A stretch of 64,000 nt of DNA from Hyparrhenia diplandra. Lineage: Eukaryota; Streptophyta; Magnoliopsida; Poales; Poaceae. Each line of letters begins with the position of its first letter. The stretch's first letter is position 1. The notes below the pieces were generated by a model, which was given only the letters and a program-made list of their open reading frames with translations, was not told the origin of the DNA and did not search any database. The stretch is taken from NCBI GenBank assembly GCA_015847255.1, contig JADLZK010009272.1, positions 248,001 to 312,000 on the forward strand, written 5' to 3'. A program made the position numbers and the translations under genes. This document shows positions 24,152 to 34,892 of the stretch, piece after piece.

Positions 24152-26420
24152 TCCTCTACCTTGTCGTCGATCTTACCTTCACATGTGCCGATATCTGTAA
24201 AAATAGAGGGGTGAGTACAAACGTACTCAGCAAGTCCAAACCGGGGGGTTGTAATTATTAAGGGTTTGGGCCCTAGCAGAGTCTCTAAAACTGCTCTTGC
24301 TAGTTCCCGGGTTATCTCATGTCTTCACTGTCATGGCACCACAGGTTAGTCATCATTAGTATGTTTCTAATCATAGATGTTCAGGCCTAGCACTTGCCCA
24401 TTCCAAGGACATGGCTATTCGAATAGATTCAATTAACTCTGCAGAGGTTGTACACTTTCCCCACACGATAGGCATTGTCTACACCACGACCAATGGTTCG
24501 ACAGGCCTAACGAGATCCGTACCCGCTTGGGTGCTACCCTAGGTATATTGGTATCCTCACCATGACTTCTTAGGGGTTGGAAAGGATGATGCATCATCCT
24601 AGACAATATGGTGATACCAAATCACCCACGGCTTTACAGGTAATACCTCATTACCCAACCTATACTGTCAAACACCATTCTCATTTCATAAACCATTAAT
24701 CTATACATTCATGGCGCCACCACGCCCGAAAATAACATACGCGGAGGATCACATAGCAACCACACCAACCGCACCATGGGGCCACTCTCCCCATGTCTGC
24801 TCCTGATAGGTCGTTTGCCTACACCGGCCACCTTGGCTCAAAACTATACCTCAACCCAACGGGGTGTGGAATCAAGCCGCCCCATCCCGGCGTGTGGCTG
24901 TACGTAATATCACACTAGGTAGAAGGTCTATGAACCGGTCCTTAGGGAGGTGAGTATCCCTCCGCGGGACTTATGCCCGAGTGTGATTGGTCCACCTCCA
25001 TGTAGACTATCACCACTCACCTTTTGGTTGGGTTCATCTTATCATTATTATTTATATTAACAATCATGGCTATTATCGTATGTCCGCGATCTCATCAACA
25101 ACCGGTACCTAGCCCTTCAAATAACTCGAGCACTCAGCTCCTCAACAACATTGGGCACACAGCCATCATCAAAATCGAGCACCTAGCTCCTCATCATCAT
25201 ATCTCATAAGTGCATACGATAATAGCCCATGATCTCTTCTCAATTAATCATCATTATTATCATTGCTTAATTATAGGTCATGATTTAGGGGGGGTAAGGA
25301 CTTGCACTGGGAGGTTCTTACGAATCAAGACGGCGTCGAACCCTCTAGCTTTGCTCGGATGGGAAGCTCCTAACGGTCGTCGAAAAGCTACTTGGCGACT
25401 AGCGATAAACCTAGCTCGAACTATGGCACACAAGACAAACATAGAACATTATGGTGGCAATGGGTTAGATGCATAGAGCTAGATTTTAGATGAATTATGG
25501 AAGTCATTTCACGCGAAACGGAGTTAATTTGCATGAGATATGGATTTTATAATATTAATCCCTAATTAAATCATTAGGGTAATATTATAATATAATTTTA
25601 TCATGTAATAAAATTGTAACTAATTACATGATAAAATTCTATAAATCAAATAATGAATTTACAAATTTTCTCGCGAATTTTTTTCGACATGGGAAATGGT
25701 ACTTATAATATCCCCGTGGTACAACAATCGGGTGGGTCTAGCAATCACATTGGTGTAGACAAACGCGTCTCCTACACATGGGTGCCACGTGGGTCGGTGG
25801 GACGCCACGTGGGCGTACACGTAAGCGCCACATGGCGTGTGTTCCCCCTAAGCGTAGGTGACGGTGGGAAACGGAGGGTCGACGTGTTGGCTCCTCATTG
25901 GACCCCCTGTCTTAACGGTGTCGAGGTAATAGGGCGGCGTCGGTCGTCTCCGTCCGCCGTGCCGTGCGGCGGTGCTTCGCACGGACGTTCGCCGGAATAC
26001 CTCACCCATGCTCGAAGCTCGGCTGCGAGTGTGTCGCCCGGTCGTCGTGTCATCCCGGTTGCGTTGGCCAAGCACCATGGCGGCGGAGGAAGCCTTCTTC
26101 CTCGATGGCGGCGATCGCGACGGCACTTGGTGGCGCGGCGTGTGAATCCCGAGCCGCACAAAGACTACGTCGAGGGAAAATAGGGGGAAACAAAAGAGAA
26201 GGGAATAGGCGACTTGTCGGACTCACCAATTGAGCCTCGCGACGGACTTGGATCCGGAACAACTTGACCTAATCCCGGCGGCGGTGGCGGCAAGTTTGGG
26301 GAAATTCCTACGACGAGAGGAGAGAGAGGGGAAGGAAGTGGAGGAGAGCACGGGCGTTCTCGGTCACCGGGCGGAGCTTGTGAGGTGGTTGGCGAGCTCG
26401 ATTGAGGGCCGGTGGGGTGG

Positions 26421-26428
26421 TATTTATA
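26421..26428 (-). promoter_or_regulatory. TATA box of the split LTR, reverse strand
   Basis: TATAAATA on the reverse strand in the context GGCCTATAAATACCACC, about 1.3 kb from the LTR start at 27757. This is a plausible U3/R boundary. Confidence 0.6.
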
Positions 26429-27757
26429 GGCCGTTGCGGGAGGGTCGCCGGCGAGATCTTTTTTCCCCCCGCGGTGATATTTTCCGACCGTCCCTCCCGT
26501 GTTTGTGGACTTCGAGCTGGTGCTTGCCGATGCAGGATGCATCGTGCTCGCTCCCGTGAGTCGGAATGACGTCGGGTTGCTCGCCCTACAGCGATGTCTG
26601 CCGCCGCCATGGCACGCGTGTCGGCACTCGCCTGCGGTGGCAGCGTGGGTGTTGACTCCCCATCCCTATGCGCACCATCTCGGCGGGAAAGGCGGCGTCG
26701 TTTTGGCGCCGCGTGTCCATCGTGGTGAGTCGGCGTCTCATCATATCGGGGCGTCCGCGGCGCCGGGCAAGTTCGCCGATGGTCTGTGTGGGTTGGCGCC
26801 GCTCCCGTGCGTGTCTTCATGCTCCTTTGGAGCCTCGCGTCGGTATGCCGCCGGTCGCCGCCGCACTCGTCCGGGTCAAGGGAATAGCGAGGGGTCTTGG
26901 CGGGGCTCGTGTGGCGCCGTGGCGGTCACCGTCGCCGGGGCGAAGACGACGTTGGCGTGGGGCCCGGTGGTCGTGACGTGGGAAAGGAGCTAGGGCTCGC
27001 GGTCTGCCGGGCCCGTCTTTCGCCTCGCCCATGGGTGGCCCCCTCGGGTGGGGAAAAAGGAAAGGAGATGGTGGGCTGGGCCAGGGGAAGGAAGGGAGAA
27101 GTTTGAGCCCGCGAGCTCCTTCCTGATTTCCTTTTCTTTTCTATTTCCTTTTCCCTATTCTTTCTCTTACTTCTTCTCCCTAATATCTTATGTGTGTAAA
27201 TATATATATTGGAAATGTTTGTACAAGCACTCATTTAACATTTTCATGCTTTTCGTTCATGAAAATATTTATTCATTTGTACTTGTACAAACATATGTAC
27301 ATATAGGTGCACACACTCTTCCCTATTTCATTATCTCATGTGTGATATATGTACATACATATATTTTATAAATATTTCCACAAGCACATTTATATTCCCA
27401 TGACTTATTTGTCAAGAATATTTATTAATGGTGCTTAGTGAGAATATATATATATACATACATATTTTGGTACACGCGTGTCTTGAGGTTTATTATTCCC
27501 AAAGAAAAATTTGTAAACCATTTCTCATGCAATATCTTCCATAATTAAAATCTAGAACTTACCTTGCATCCTTGGTCACCATAAAGCTCAACAAGCAACA
27601 AGCAAAGGGACCTTATTTTCTATATGGTGGGATTTTAAATGCAGGTTTTCGAAAGCAGGGTTTTGGTTCAGCGAAAATTAAATCAAGTTTTAGTTGTAAT
27701 TCAAAAAGTTCAAATTTTTAGTGAATTTTAAAATGATGCAAAAACACGGGTGTTACA

Positions 27758-28315
27758 TGGACTCATCCGGTTGGGTATGGGTAAGCGGTGGGGGCGTCGA
27801 GGTCGGCCATGGAGGGTGTGCTCGAGCTCGAAGCGGCGGCGGCGGCAGCTAGGATTAGGGTTCGCCGGGGAGAAGAAGAAGAGGGGGGAGGGGAGAAGGC
27901 GGACGCCGCCGCCGCCCTAGGGCTCGGCTGGAGCTCCGGCGAGCCCTAGGGCGCCGGCGGGGGGCGTGCTCACGACGAGGAAGGAGGAAGATGATGGCGG
28001 CGTCGTCGCGAGGAGGCATCTTGGGTTGTTACCGGGCCAGCCCCACCTCCATGGTGGTCGGCGCCTTGCACGCCCCCCCCGCTACCACGCAGCGCCGTCA
28101 AGTTGCTACACCATAGTGTATACGACCATACATACACATGTGTGTGTTGCATAGAATTGAAGAACTATTCGAAGAAATGTTTGCAAATAATTGAGAGAAG
28201 TTCTTCAGCTACATAATTAATAGATCGATACAATAGCTACCCAATATCATGGAACACCGAAAAATAAATACCTAGTGGCTAGTGACAATTTGATGCATTC
28301 GCATTGTATCCACAC
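27758..28315. other. GC-rich stretch of unknown origin
   Basis: 27790-28090 is strongly GC-rich with GGCGGC and GAAGAAG runs. It could be the 5' part of a gene or a captured gene fragment (reverse-strand CGAACCCTAATCC is a common plant leader phrase). No convincing open frame or domain is visible, and only small hypothetical frames exist on each strand. Confidence 0.3.
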
Positions 28316-28565
28316 CACTACTATAGTTTTTACCGTGGCGATTATTCTATATTAATTCTGGCGGTTTTACAACCACCATGGAGATAATGCCATCATTTAA
28401 CCGTGGCTGTGGCAGTTGGTAGCCACAATTAATCCATTAACCATAACAGCTTTTTTAAACGTAACCTCTAGGGTTAAAGCATTAACCGTGGCTGTTTTTT
28501 TAAGGAGACCGTCTCAATTAACTGATTAGCCGTGGTGATTTTTGTTGCGAGACCACCAGAGTTAA
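28316..28565 (+). mobile_element. CACTA (En/Spm) transposon end with subterminal repeats
   Basis: CACTACTATAG at 28316 has the diagnostic CACTA start, followed by many copies of a motif close to TTAACCGTGGCTG in both orientations (for example near 28331, 28398, 28479 and 28529). This is how CACTA transposase-binding regions look. No transposase and no matching TAGTG end were found, so this is one end of a non-autonomous or broken element. Confidence 0.6.
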
Positions 28566-29175
28566 GATTTTCCACATTAAAAAAAACATTTTCAAAAAAA
28601 CTTTGAAAACTTTGTTTAATATTACAATACATTATATTCATATGACAAAGCGGGGAATATGCGCACAGAAGATAAACATACATCACATTCATTCATATGT
28701 CGCCCTTGTCATTCCACGAACTCGAACACTTAGTTCATATTACAAGAGAATTTAGTCCAACAACCTAGAGTCACATAGAGCAACAAAATCAGCAATCAAG
28801 TACAGACAATGAAGTTCAATCAAGAAATCAGCAACAACGAAACATGGTTTCACTCAGCAATCATATTGCAATTTAGACACTTGTAGAAGATGTGGCCAAA
28901 GTTGGGGCCTGCCTTATTCACTCATTACTCCAACATAATGTGCTTCTTACACTCGATGCACGTAGTGAGAGGGAGATCTGGCCTTAATCGTTCATGAACA
29001 TGCGAGAGCGAGGACCTAGAAGCGGGGACGTCTTCTATACGGTCATGTCACCTCCCTTTTTGGCAAAACTAGCTAAGACAAAAGGGGAGAAGGATAGGAG
29101 ACTGGGGATGAATGTTCCATGCACTTTGTTAGACCAAACAATTAAACTCTTGGACCACATATCATTGCTGGGTCA

Positions 29176-29377
29176 ACACATAAACCGGCAGTGATAGATG
29201 TACATCACTGCCGGGTACAAACTAAATCAGCAGTGATCAAGGATCATCACTATCAAATGTAATATAAACCAGCAGTGATCAAGGATTGTCACTGCTGGTT
29301 TCATAACTAAACTGGCAGTGATATCAGAATGACACTATCGGTTTAAGAATGGAACCAATAGTGATGTCGTTTTCCGG
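29176..29377. repeat. Array of about five palindromic subterminal repeats (CAGTGAT family)
   Basis: Units of about 42 bp each read AAACCGGCAGTGAT, a short loop, then ATCACTGCCGGGT or a variant. They start near 29181, 29223, 29265, 29307 and 29350 and alternate between both orientations. The motif resembles CACTA subterminal repeats of a family different from the one at 28316. Confidence 0.65.
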
Positions 29378-29379
29378 TT

Positions 29380-30834
29380 ATATCGAAAAATTATGTTCCC
29401 CGTCATCTACTCATCTTGTATGTCTTCCTAGCACCAACATTTCATCTGCCTTGCATTGCTCTTTGCATCCACATTGACTGTCCAGGAGACCTAAGATTGG
29501 CTCCGACCTCGTCATCCCCGTTAGCGGCACCGTCCATGACCCACCGGTCACTGTCCCTGTCTGTTGGTCACCATGCCTATCGGCCGATCTTTGTCCCCAT
29601 CCCCATCCGTTGCGTGTGTAAAGAAGTCCCACTTGTCACATTCCACCACCTCGGGTCTTTAAAAAAAAAAACCAGAAGTTTTGTTTAATTAGATAACTGT
29701 TATTGATCCTTGATGTCTGCAGTTATTTTTGAAAGACCCTAGGTAGTGACTGATCTAGCTGTTGAGAGAAATAATGCTGTGAGAATGGGTAAAATAATTA
29801 TATTATAGTCTTCTCGTACTTTTGGTGTGAAGCTTTAGACATGCGCATTGCATATGTGGCAGCAGTTAGTGAGCTGGCTACTCCAGACAACAACGCTACG
29901 CAGATGTGTGAGAGTGGTGCCACTACATGTGTATATATATTATTTTTCATTCAACATTACTCTCATTCTATTTGTTGCACGACACCACCTGTAGGTTCGT
30001 TTTCATGATTTGACAAACTTTTCATGTAGTCTCCAAGTAATTCTAATTCAAGTGGCAAAGAAACTTGGGTACTACCGGTACTACGCATGTTCACGGACCA
30101 TGATGGAAGGATTGCAGGGTTACGTGAATTTTGCTGTAGGTGATAGCTTATTTGTAGTCCATTCTCCGTGTGCTCGTTCCTTTGAGGTAAGAGATAGTGC
30201 ACTAATTCATTCGTTGATCTACATAAGTGATGTAATTGGTTACATAATGTTGGCTACACAGACAAACCTTATTTTACGAGGTCAAAGAGACTAAAATGTG
30301 AAGTGGACGGGGCAGACTAAGAGTAGTGTGGGTGTGTTCCTGATCAGATACTTTGGTTTGCAATGCACATGCACCAACAGGTAGCGTAGCTTGACAAGTG
30401 GTTCAGACAATATGATGAGAATCTGGTTCAAACAATATGAGAATCTGGCTGCACCAAGTAACGATAAATTTTTAACTACTCCCCAGATGGTAATTTGTAA
30501 ATGGCTGCACCACTGAGTAACGATAAATTTTTAACTACTCCCTAGACGCTAATTAGTAAACCAGCTTAATGGCTGGTGGCTGCACCAGTGTTAATGGGAA
30601 TCCCTCGAGAGCCAGTGCCAAGGCTCTATGATGAGGACCACCGTCAATTTCTAAACCACAGTTTACGACAATGTATGAAAACTTACTACCAATCTTTCAG
30701 ACCACCCGTATAATAATAGTTATTGTTTGTCAAAAAAATTTAGTTCTCCGTTTTTTCCTTTCTCCTCTCCTCTCTTCTCTCTCCACCTCAGCATAGAGTC
30801 CGCTTAGAGCCCCTATATTACACGCGCTTGCTCA
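29380..30834. other. Unassigned intergenic DNA
   Basis: Short frames on both strands (for example 30010-30294) have no recognisable domain. A tandem duplication of about 55 bp, built on GTAACGATAAATTTTTAACT, is at 30449-30562, with a partial third copy near 31399-31425. No gene is supported. Confidence 0.5.
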
Positions 30835-31071
30835 GGGTGTGTTTAGTTCACGAAAAGTGAATCCAAAAAGTGCTACAATATCCGCCACATTAGATGTTTT
30901 GACGCATGTATGGAACATTAAATAGGTAAATAAAAAACTAATTGCATAGTTTGGTTGTAAAGCGAGAGATGATTTAAGCCTAGTTAATCCATGGTGGGAC
31001 AATAATTATCAAATACAAACGAAAAGTGCTACAGTAGCCAAACCCAAAATATTTCACCAGCTAAACACCCC
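30835..31071. mobile_element. MITE, about 237 bp
   Basis: The inverted ends are GGGTGTGTTTAG and CTAAACACCCC. The interior is AT-rich and contains two copies of AAAAGTGCTACA in direct orientation (30853 and 31022). The target duplication is unclear, so the superfamily is left open. Confidence 0.65.
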
Positions 31072-31627
31072 TTAGATGAGGACCACTCCTCGAACTGGAG
31101 TGACTAGCAGGTTTGAAGGTAATGGAATAGTTTGAAGATGTTATTTTTTCACTACTTTCCAGTTTATTTTAGTATGGAGCCACTAGCTTTGAGCTCATAA
31201 TAACAACTTAGGCACAGTCTACTTGTACTTTGAAACAAAGGCAATAGATATATAGCAAAAGCAGTATATCTTTGAAATAAGGGTTACGAAAATTAAGTGC
31301 GCAGAGCGGACGTTGCAGGGCACATGCACAGGTAGCGTAGCGGCGTGACATGTCTTTCAGACCACATGGGAATCTAGTGCATACATGTAGACCAGCACAC
31401 TGAGTAACGATAAATTTTTCCGAACTCAAGTTTTCTCAGGCTGGATCGCTTTGGTTGGACAACAGTAATAGGGAATGGGTAAAAAAGCCATATCGAAAGG
31501 GCTTGAAGAATGTGTGAGGGGAAAATGAAGTCCCCACTCAGGACTACAGAAATCTCTGTCTAACCGCACTAGAGCGCGTCGGATTTTCCCTTTCGTTTCT
31601 CTCCAAGTGAATCAAGGTCCTATTATT

Positions 31628-31879
31628 CTAGTCTTTGGCTCTGTAAATGAGGTTGAAGTCTCCGAGAAGGAGCCACCAGCTGATGCCCTGAGTAGGCCGA
31701 AGTGCTTTAAGCACATCTCTCGACGAGGCTAACACGTGACGGGCCATAGAGACTGTTGTTAACTGAAAGGTAGTGGAGCATTCTTTAATTATAATGGTGG
31801 CAGTGCTGAAGTTGTGGCACTTAACAATTTGATTCAAGCAGACATGGTTATCATTCCAAAGCAGGAGAACTCTAGTCAT
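31628..31879 (-). pseudogene. LINE endonuclease fragment
   Basis: A reverse frame of 83 codons ends in WWLLLGDFNLIYRAKD. The GDFN motif is the hallmark of the exonuclease-endonuclease-phosphatase domain of plant L1-type LINEs. Upstream residues (VLLLWNDN) also fit the family. Only a short piece of the domain is left. Confidence 0.75.
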
Positions 31880-32391
31880 GTCTCTCCTCCTCTAATCTAC
31901 TCTACTCTAATCTAAATCTAATCTAATCTAGAGACCACTGTAGCTTGTGTGCGCGTCTACTTCATGTCTCTCCTCCTCTAACAGAGCTCATCTCTAGTCA
32001 TCAGGTTGGATCATTTGATCTGTCTCCAGGCTCCAGTAGCGTCATCAAGAGTTCCACTCGACAGCAGCCGCATTTCAGTGCTGCTCCCAGGTTCTGAAGC
32101 TACGCTTGCTGCTCCCAGGTTCGATTCTTTTAGCATTCTCCTGTGTTCCAACGTGCTTACTTATACTGTGCTTCTTCTAAGGTTATAAACTTCTAATACA
32201 AATCTCATCTAGCTTACTGAGCACCATCAATCATCTCTCCTCTCGGTGGATCCAGTTCCGTGTACCCGTCAAGGAGCCCCTGGACCCGGAACTCTTAGCG
32301 CGGCGGCACACACTAGCTTTTCCTCGGATCCTCAGCAGGTGGGCTCCCTTGTCATGTTCCATCCTTTTGAACGTCCTCTGTAACTTAGAAA

Positions 32392-32752
32392 GTGGTTTCA
32401 TCCAGAGGCACAGTACGTACGTATATTAGAGCTTTGGGTTTCAATGGAGTGCTTATTTACGTTGTGTGGAACCTATGGAAGAAAAGAAACAAGAATTTTT
32501 TAAAAAAATGTGTACACGACTTTGCAACAAGTGGCCTCATTGATCAAAGAGAACATAGTGCCAAGGCGTATAGGGCCATGTTCTTTGCGGGGTAACACAA
32601 CACTTTAGATGTTGTAGTGTTTGGCTCTCCTTTATTTCTTCCTCTTTCTCCTGTTGGTCCTAGGACTGGCACCATGTTGCCTTGTACATAAAAGTCTTTC
32701 ACCTTCTTGATTGAATGGCAGAGCTTCTGCCTTTACTTAGAAAAAAGAGCTT
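32392..32752 (+). mobile_element. 3' end of a LINE element
   Basis: A 67-codon frame with VVWNLWKKRNKNFL resembles the last part of plant LINE ORF2 (after the zf-RVT domain). After its stop come the typical 3' untranslated phrase GAATGGCAGAGCTTCTGCCTTT and a short A-run at 32741-32746. The rest of the element is missing. The next gene begins only about 180 bp downstream. Confidence 0.65.
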
Positions 32753-32932
32753 TTGGTGGTCATGCCGGCTAGTGGGAGAGGATCGGACAAGAAGATATAT
32801 ATGTAGACAGAACACTCAATCACCTTCGATCTGTTGCTTGAGGTTTGCAGGTCTCCATTTGTTTTTCCTCCCCAGAGGACTTTATAGGGCAGAAAGAATA
32901 ATAAGGACAGTGAGTTACAAGTCACAGCAATA

Positions 32933-34234
32933 ATGGAACCAGATGAGGTAACATTTCAGTTATTACGAGAAATGACAGATGACTTCTCCAGCGAGCGGAA
33001 ACTTGGTGAAGGATCATTTGGAGTGGTTTACAGGGTAAGATTATGGCATGCTTGATTTTTTTAAAAAAATATATATATATACTGTGAAACAAGTTCGACC
33101 AATTTGCTGCTTAATGATCAAATTATGTATCTTCAAACAGGGAGTGACTCACGCTGGAGAGGATGTTGCAGTGAAGATGCTTAAGCCTAACTCTACCAGT
33201 ATTGGCAGTAAGCAGTTCAAAAATGAGATTTATCACCTCTCCATGCTTAGGCATCAAAATATTGCACAGATTCTTGGGTATTGCTATGAAATAGAAAAAA
33301 AACCTATGGTGTTTGGAGGGAAAACATTCCTTCTTGAAGAGCCACGTAGAGCAATCTGCCTTGAATATTTGCACAATGGGAGCCTTCACAGCCATCTTTC
33401 TGGTATGCTATGCTGCACCATCCTCGTTGGCCACTGAAGGAAATTATCCCGTACATGTATCGTATTCATTTGTTTGTTGCTGCAGATGAGTTTGGTGGAC
33501 TTGATTGGGACACAAGGTTCAAGATAATCAAGGGGACATGTGACGGTCTGAAATACTTTCATCATGATGTTGAAGAAAATCTTTGTCACTTTGATCTAAA
33601 ACCTGATAACATATTGCTCGATAAGGACATGTCACCAAAAATTGCAGATTTTTGGTTTGTCCATGATCTTTGGTAAAGAACTAAAGAAGACAACACAGTA
33701 TCCCCTGGGAACGCTGTAAGTTGTTGCACTTGTCTTTTTCTAGTCCACCAAAATGTGTGTATCTTAAATTTGATCATTATTTGTGATGCAATGCAGTGGG
33801 TACCAGCCACCCGAATATATCGATAAAGGTGAAGTCTCAAACAAGTTTGACATATTCAGTTTGGGTGTTGTAATGATAAGGATAGTGTCGGGACCGAGGG
33901 CTATTTCAAATGTCTAGACATGTCTTCGGATGAGTTTACCAATCAAGTGAGATAATATTTCTTCTTAACATGACCATTTTTAATCTAATATTGACATACT
34001 TACATTGGAATTGTATGAGCCCTGCCTCGATGGTTTGATTTACCGAGGTCCAAAAAACTGGAGGAATAGGTTGCAAGCAACATTCAGCGATTCCTCACTT
34101 GAAATGTGTTGCCGCCAAGTTGAGACATGCATCCGGATAGCAGCGGAAGTGTGTGGAAAAAAGATTGGCGGAGAAGGCTGACATAGTTACGATCTGAGAA
34201 GCTAAATGAGATTGAAAGTGACAATTGCACGTAA
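32933..34234 (+). pseudogene. Cytoplasmic receptor-like protein kinase, upstream of the NLR; frameshifted
   Basis: Exons (consensus splice sites unless noted): 32933-33034, 33141-33402, 33486-33715, 33797-33946, and 34048 to a stop at 34234 with a weak acceptor and decay near 34140-34195. Visible: glycine loop GEGSFGVVY; VAVKML with the ATP-binding lysine; catalytic HFDLKPDN; YQPPEYI; FSLGVV; CIRIA. One extra T at 33649-33653 destroys DFG and one missing G at 33898-33900 shifts the frame again. No signal peptide or membrane segment precedes the kinase, unlike a normal receptor kinase. Start chosen: the MEPDEVTF ATG at the head of the domain. Whether it was once fused to the NLR that follows cannot be told from the sequence. 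Confidence 0.8.
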
Positions 34235-34684
34235 TTGACATCATTTGTAAAGCCATGCAACCATACAATTTCTTTCACTAACGTATGGTTTCAATATTAT
34301 ATAAGGAATTGTTCTCAACAATATTAATATTTGTGATTAATATCAATATTGATCTGTTCATGATTCAAGAGCTTAATAATGCATAGCACCTTTTTAGTCC
34401 TAAAAATAGATATTGATTATGTGAAACATATCGATCGATAGTGAGAAAGCTCAACTCTATTAGGGCATGTTTGGATGAAGGCCTCTGGGTAGCTCCATCT
34501 CCAAGCATCCTAGGCCCCCAAAACCAAAACGCCCTAAGGGCGCTCCAATAGCCAGGCTGCCCTGGGAGAGGACCAAAAGATTCCTTAATGTGTCTACTAT
34601 ATTTTCTACAAAATGAACAAATACACAATTTCATACTGATAATTGACATATGGAACAATAAATATTTATTTATGTTTCCAAATA

Positions 34685-34892
34685 CTCCCTCCACCCCAAA
34701 CTAGAAGTCATTCTAAGAATCTTGGAAAGTTAAAATATTTCATGTTTGACCAAATTTATATGATAAGTAATAACATTTATGATGTCAACTAACTATCATT
34801 AGATTCTTTGTCAATTTCATTTTGATATTATACCTATTTTGTTATAAAAAAACTTTGTCTCTATAATTACTTGCAATATGGAATGGAGGGAG
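34685..34892. mobile_element. Stowaway-type MITE, 208 bp
   Basis: CTCCCTCCACCCC at the left and GGAATGGAGGGAG at the right form the terminal inverted repeat, flanked by TA on both sides (34683-34684, 34893-34894). These are the marks of Tc1/mariner Stowaway elements. It lies between the kinase and the NB-ARC sequence. Confidence 0.88.

Larger units (their letters stand above)
15137..27757 (-). mobile_element. 5' LTR (about 3.9 kb) of a reverse-strand gypsy element, split by a nested element
   Basis: Left edge TGTCACGCCCC at 15137; right edge GGGTGTTACA ending at 27757, so on the reverse strand it starts TGTAACACCCGTG and ends GGGGCGTGACA. The LTR proper is 15137-15460 plus 24152-27757, about 3.93 kb once the insertion at 15461-24151 and one target repeat are removed. 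A reverse-strand TATA box is at 26421-26428. GC-rich sequence at 25840-27050 produces long arginine-rich frames without domain motifs. No second LTR is in view. Confidence 0.75.

Noticed and set aside
25653..26183. Open frame of 176 codons, forward strand
   Set aside because: GC-rich part of the split LTR with competing frames on both strands. No recognisable motif, and it runs opposite to the LTR promoter.
26165..26262. Host gene transcribed from the TATA box at 26421
   Set aside because: The TATA box is in the proper place for the LTR promoter of the reverse-strand element, and no conserved protein follows.
28316..29377. CRISPR-like array
   Set aside because: Repeats are palindromic and alternate orientation without unique spacers of constant length. 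A plant transposon subterminal array explains them.
34440..34600. Further MITE beginning GGGCATGTTTGGATG
   Set aside because: The start resembles grass MITE termini, but I found no matching inverted end.
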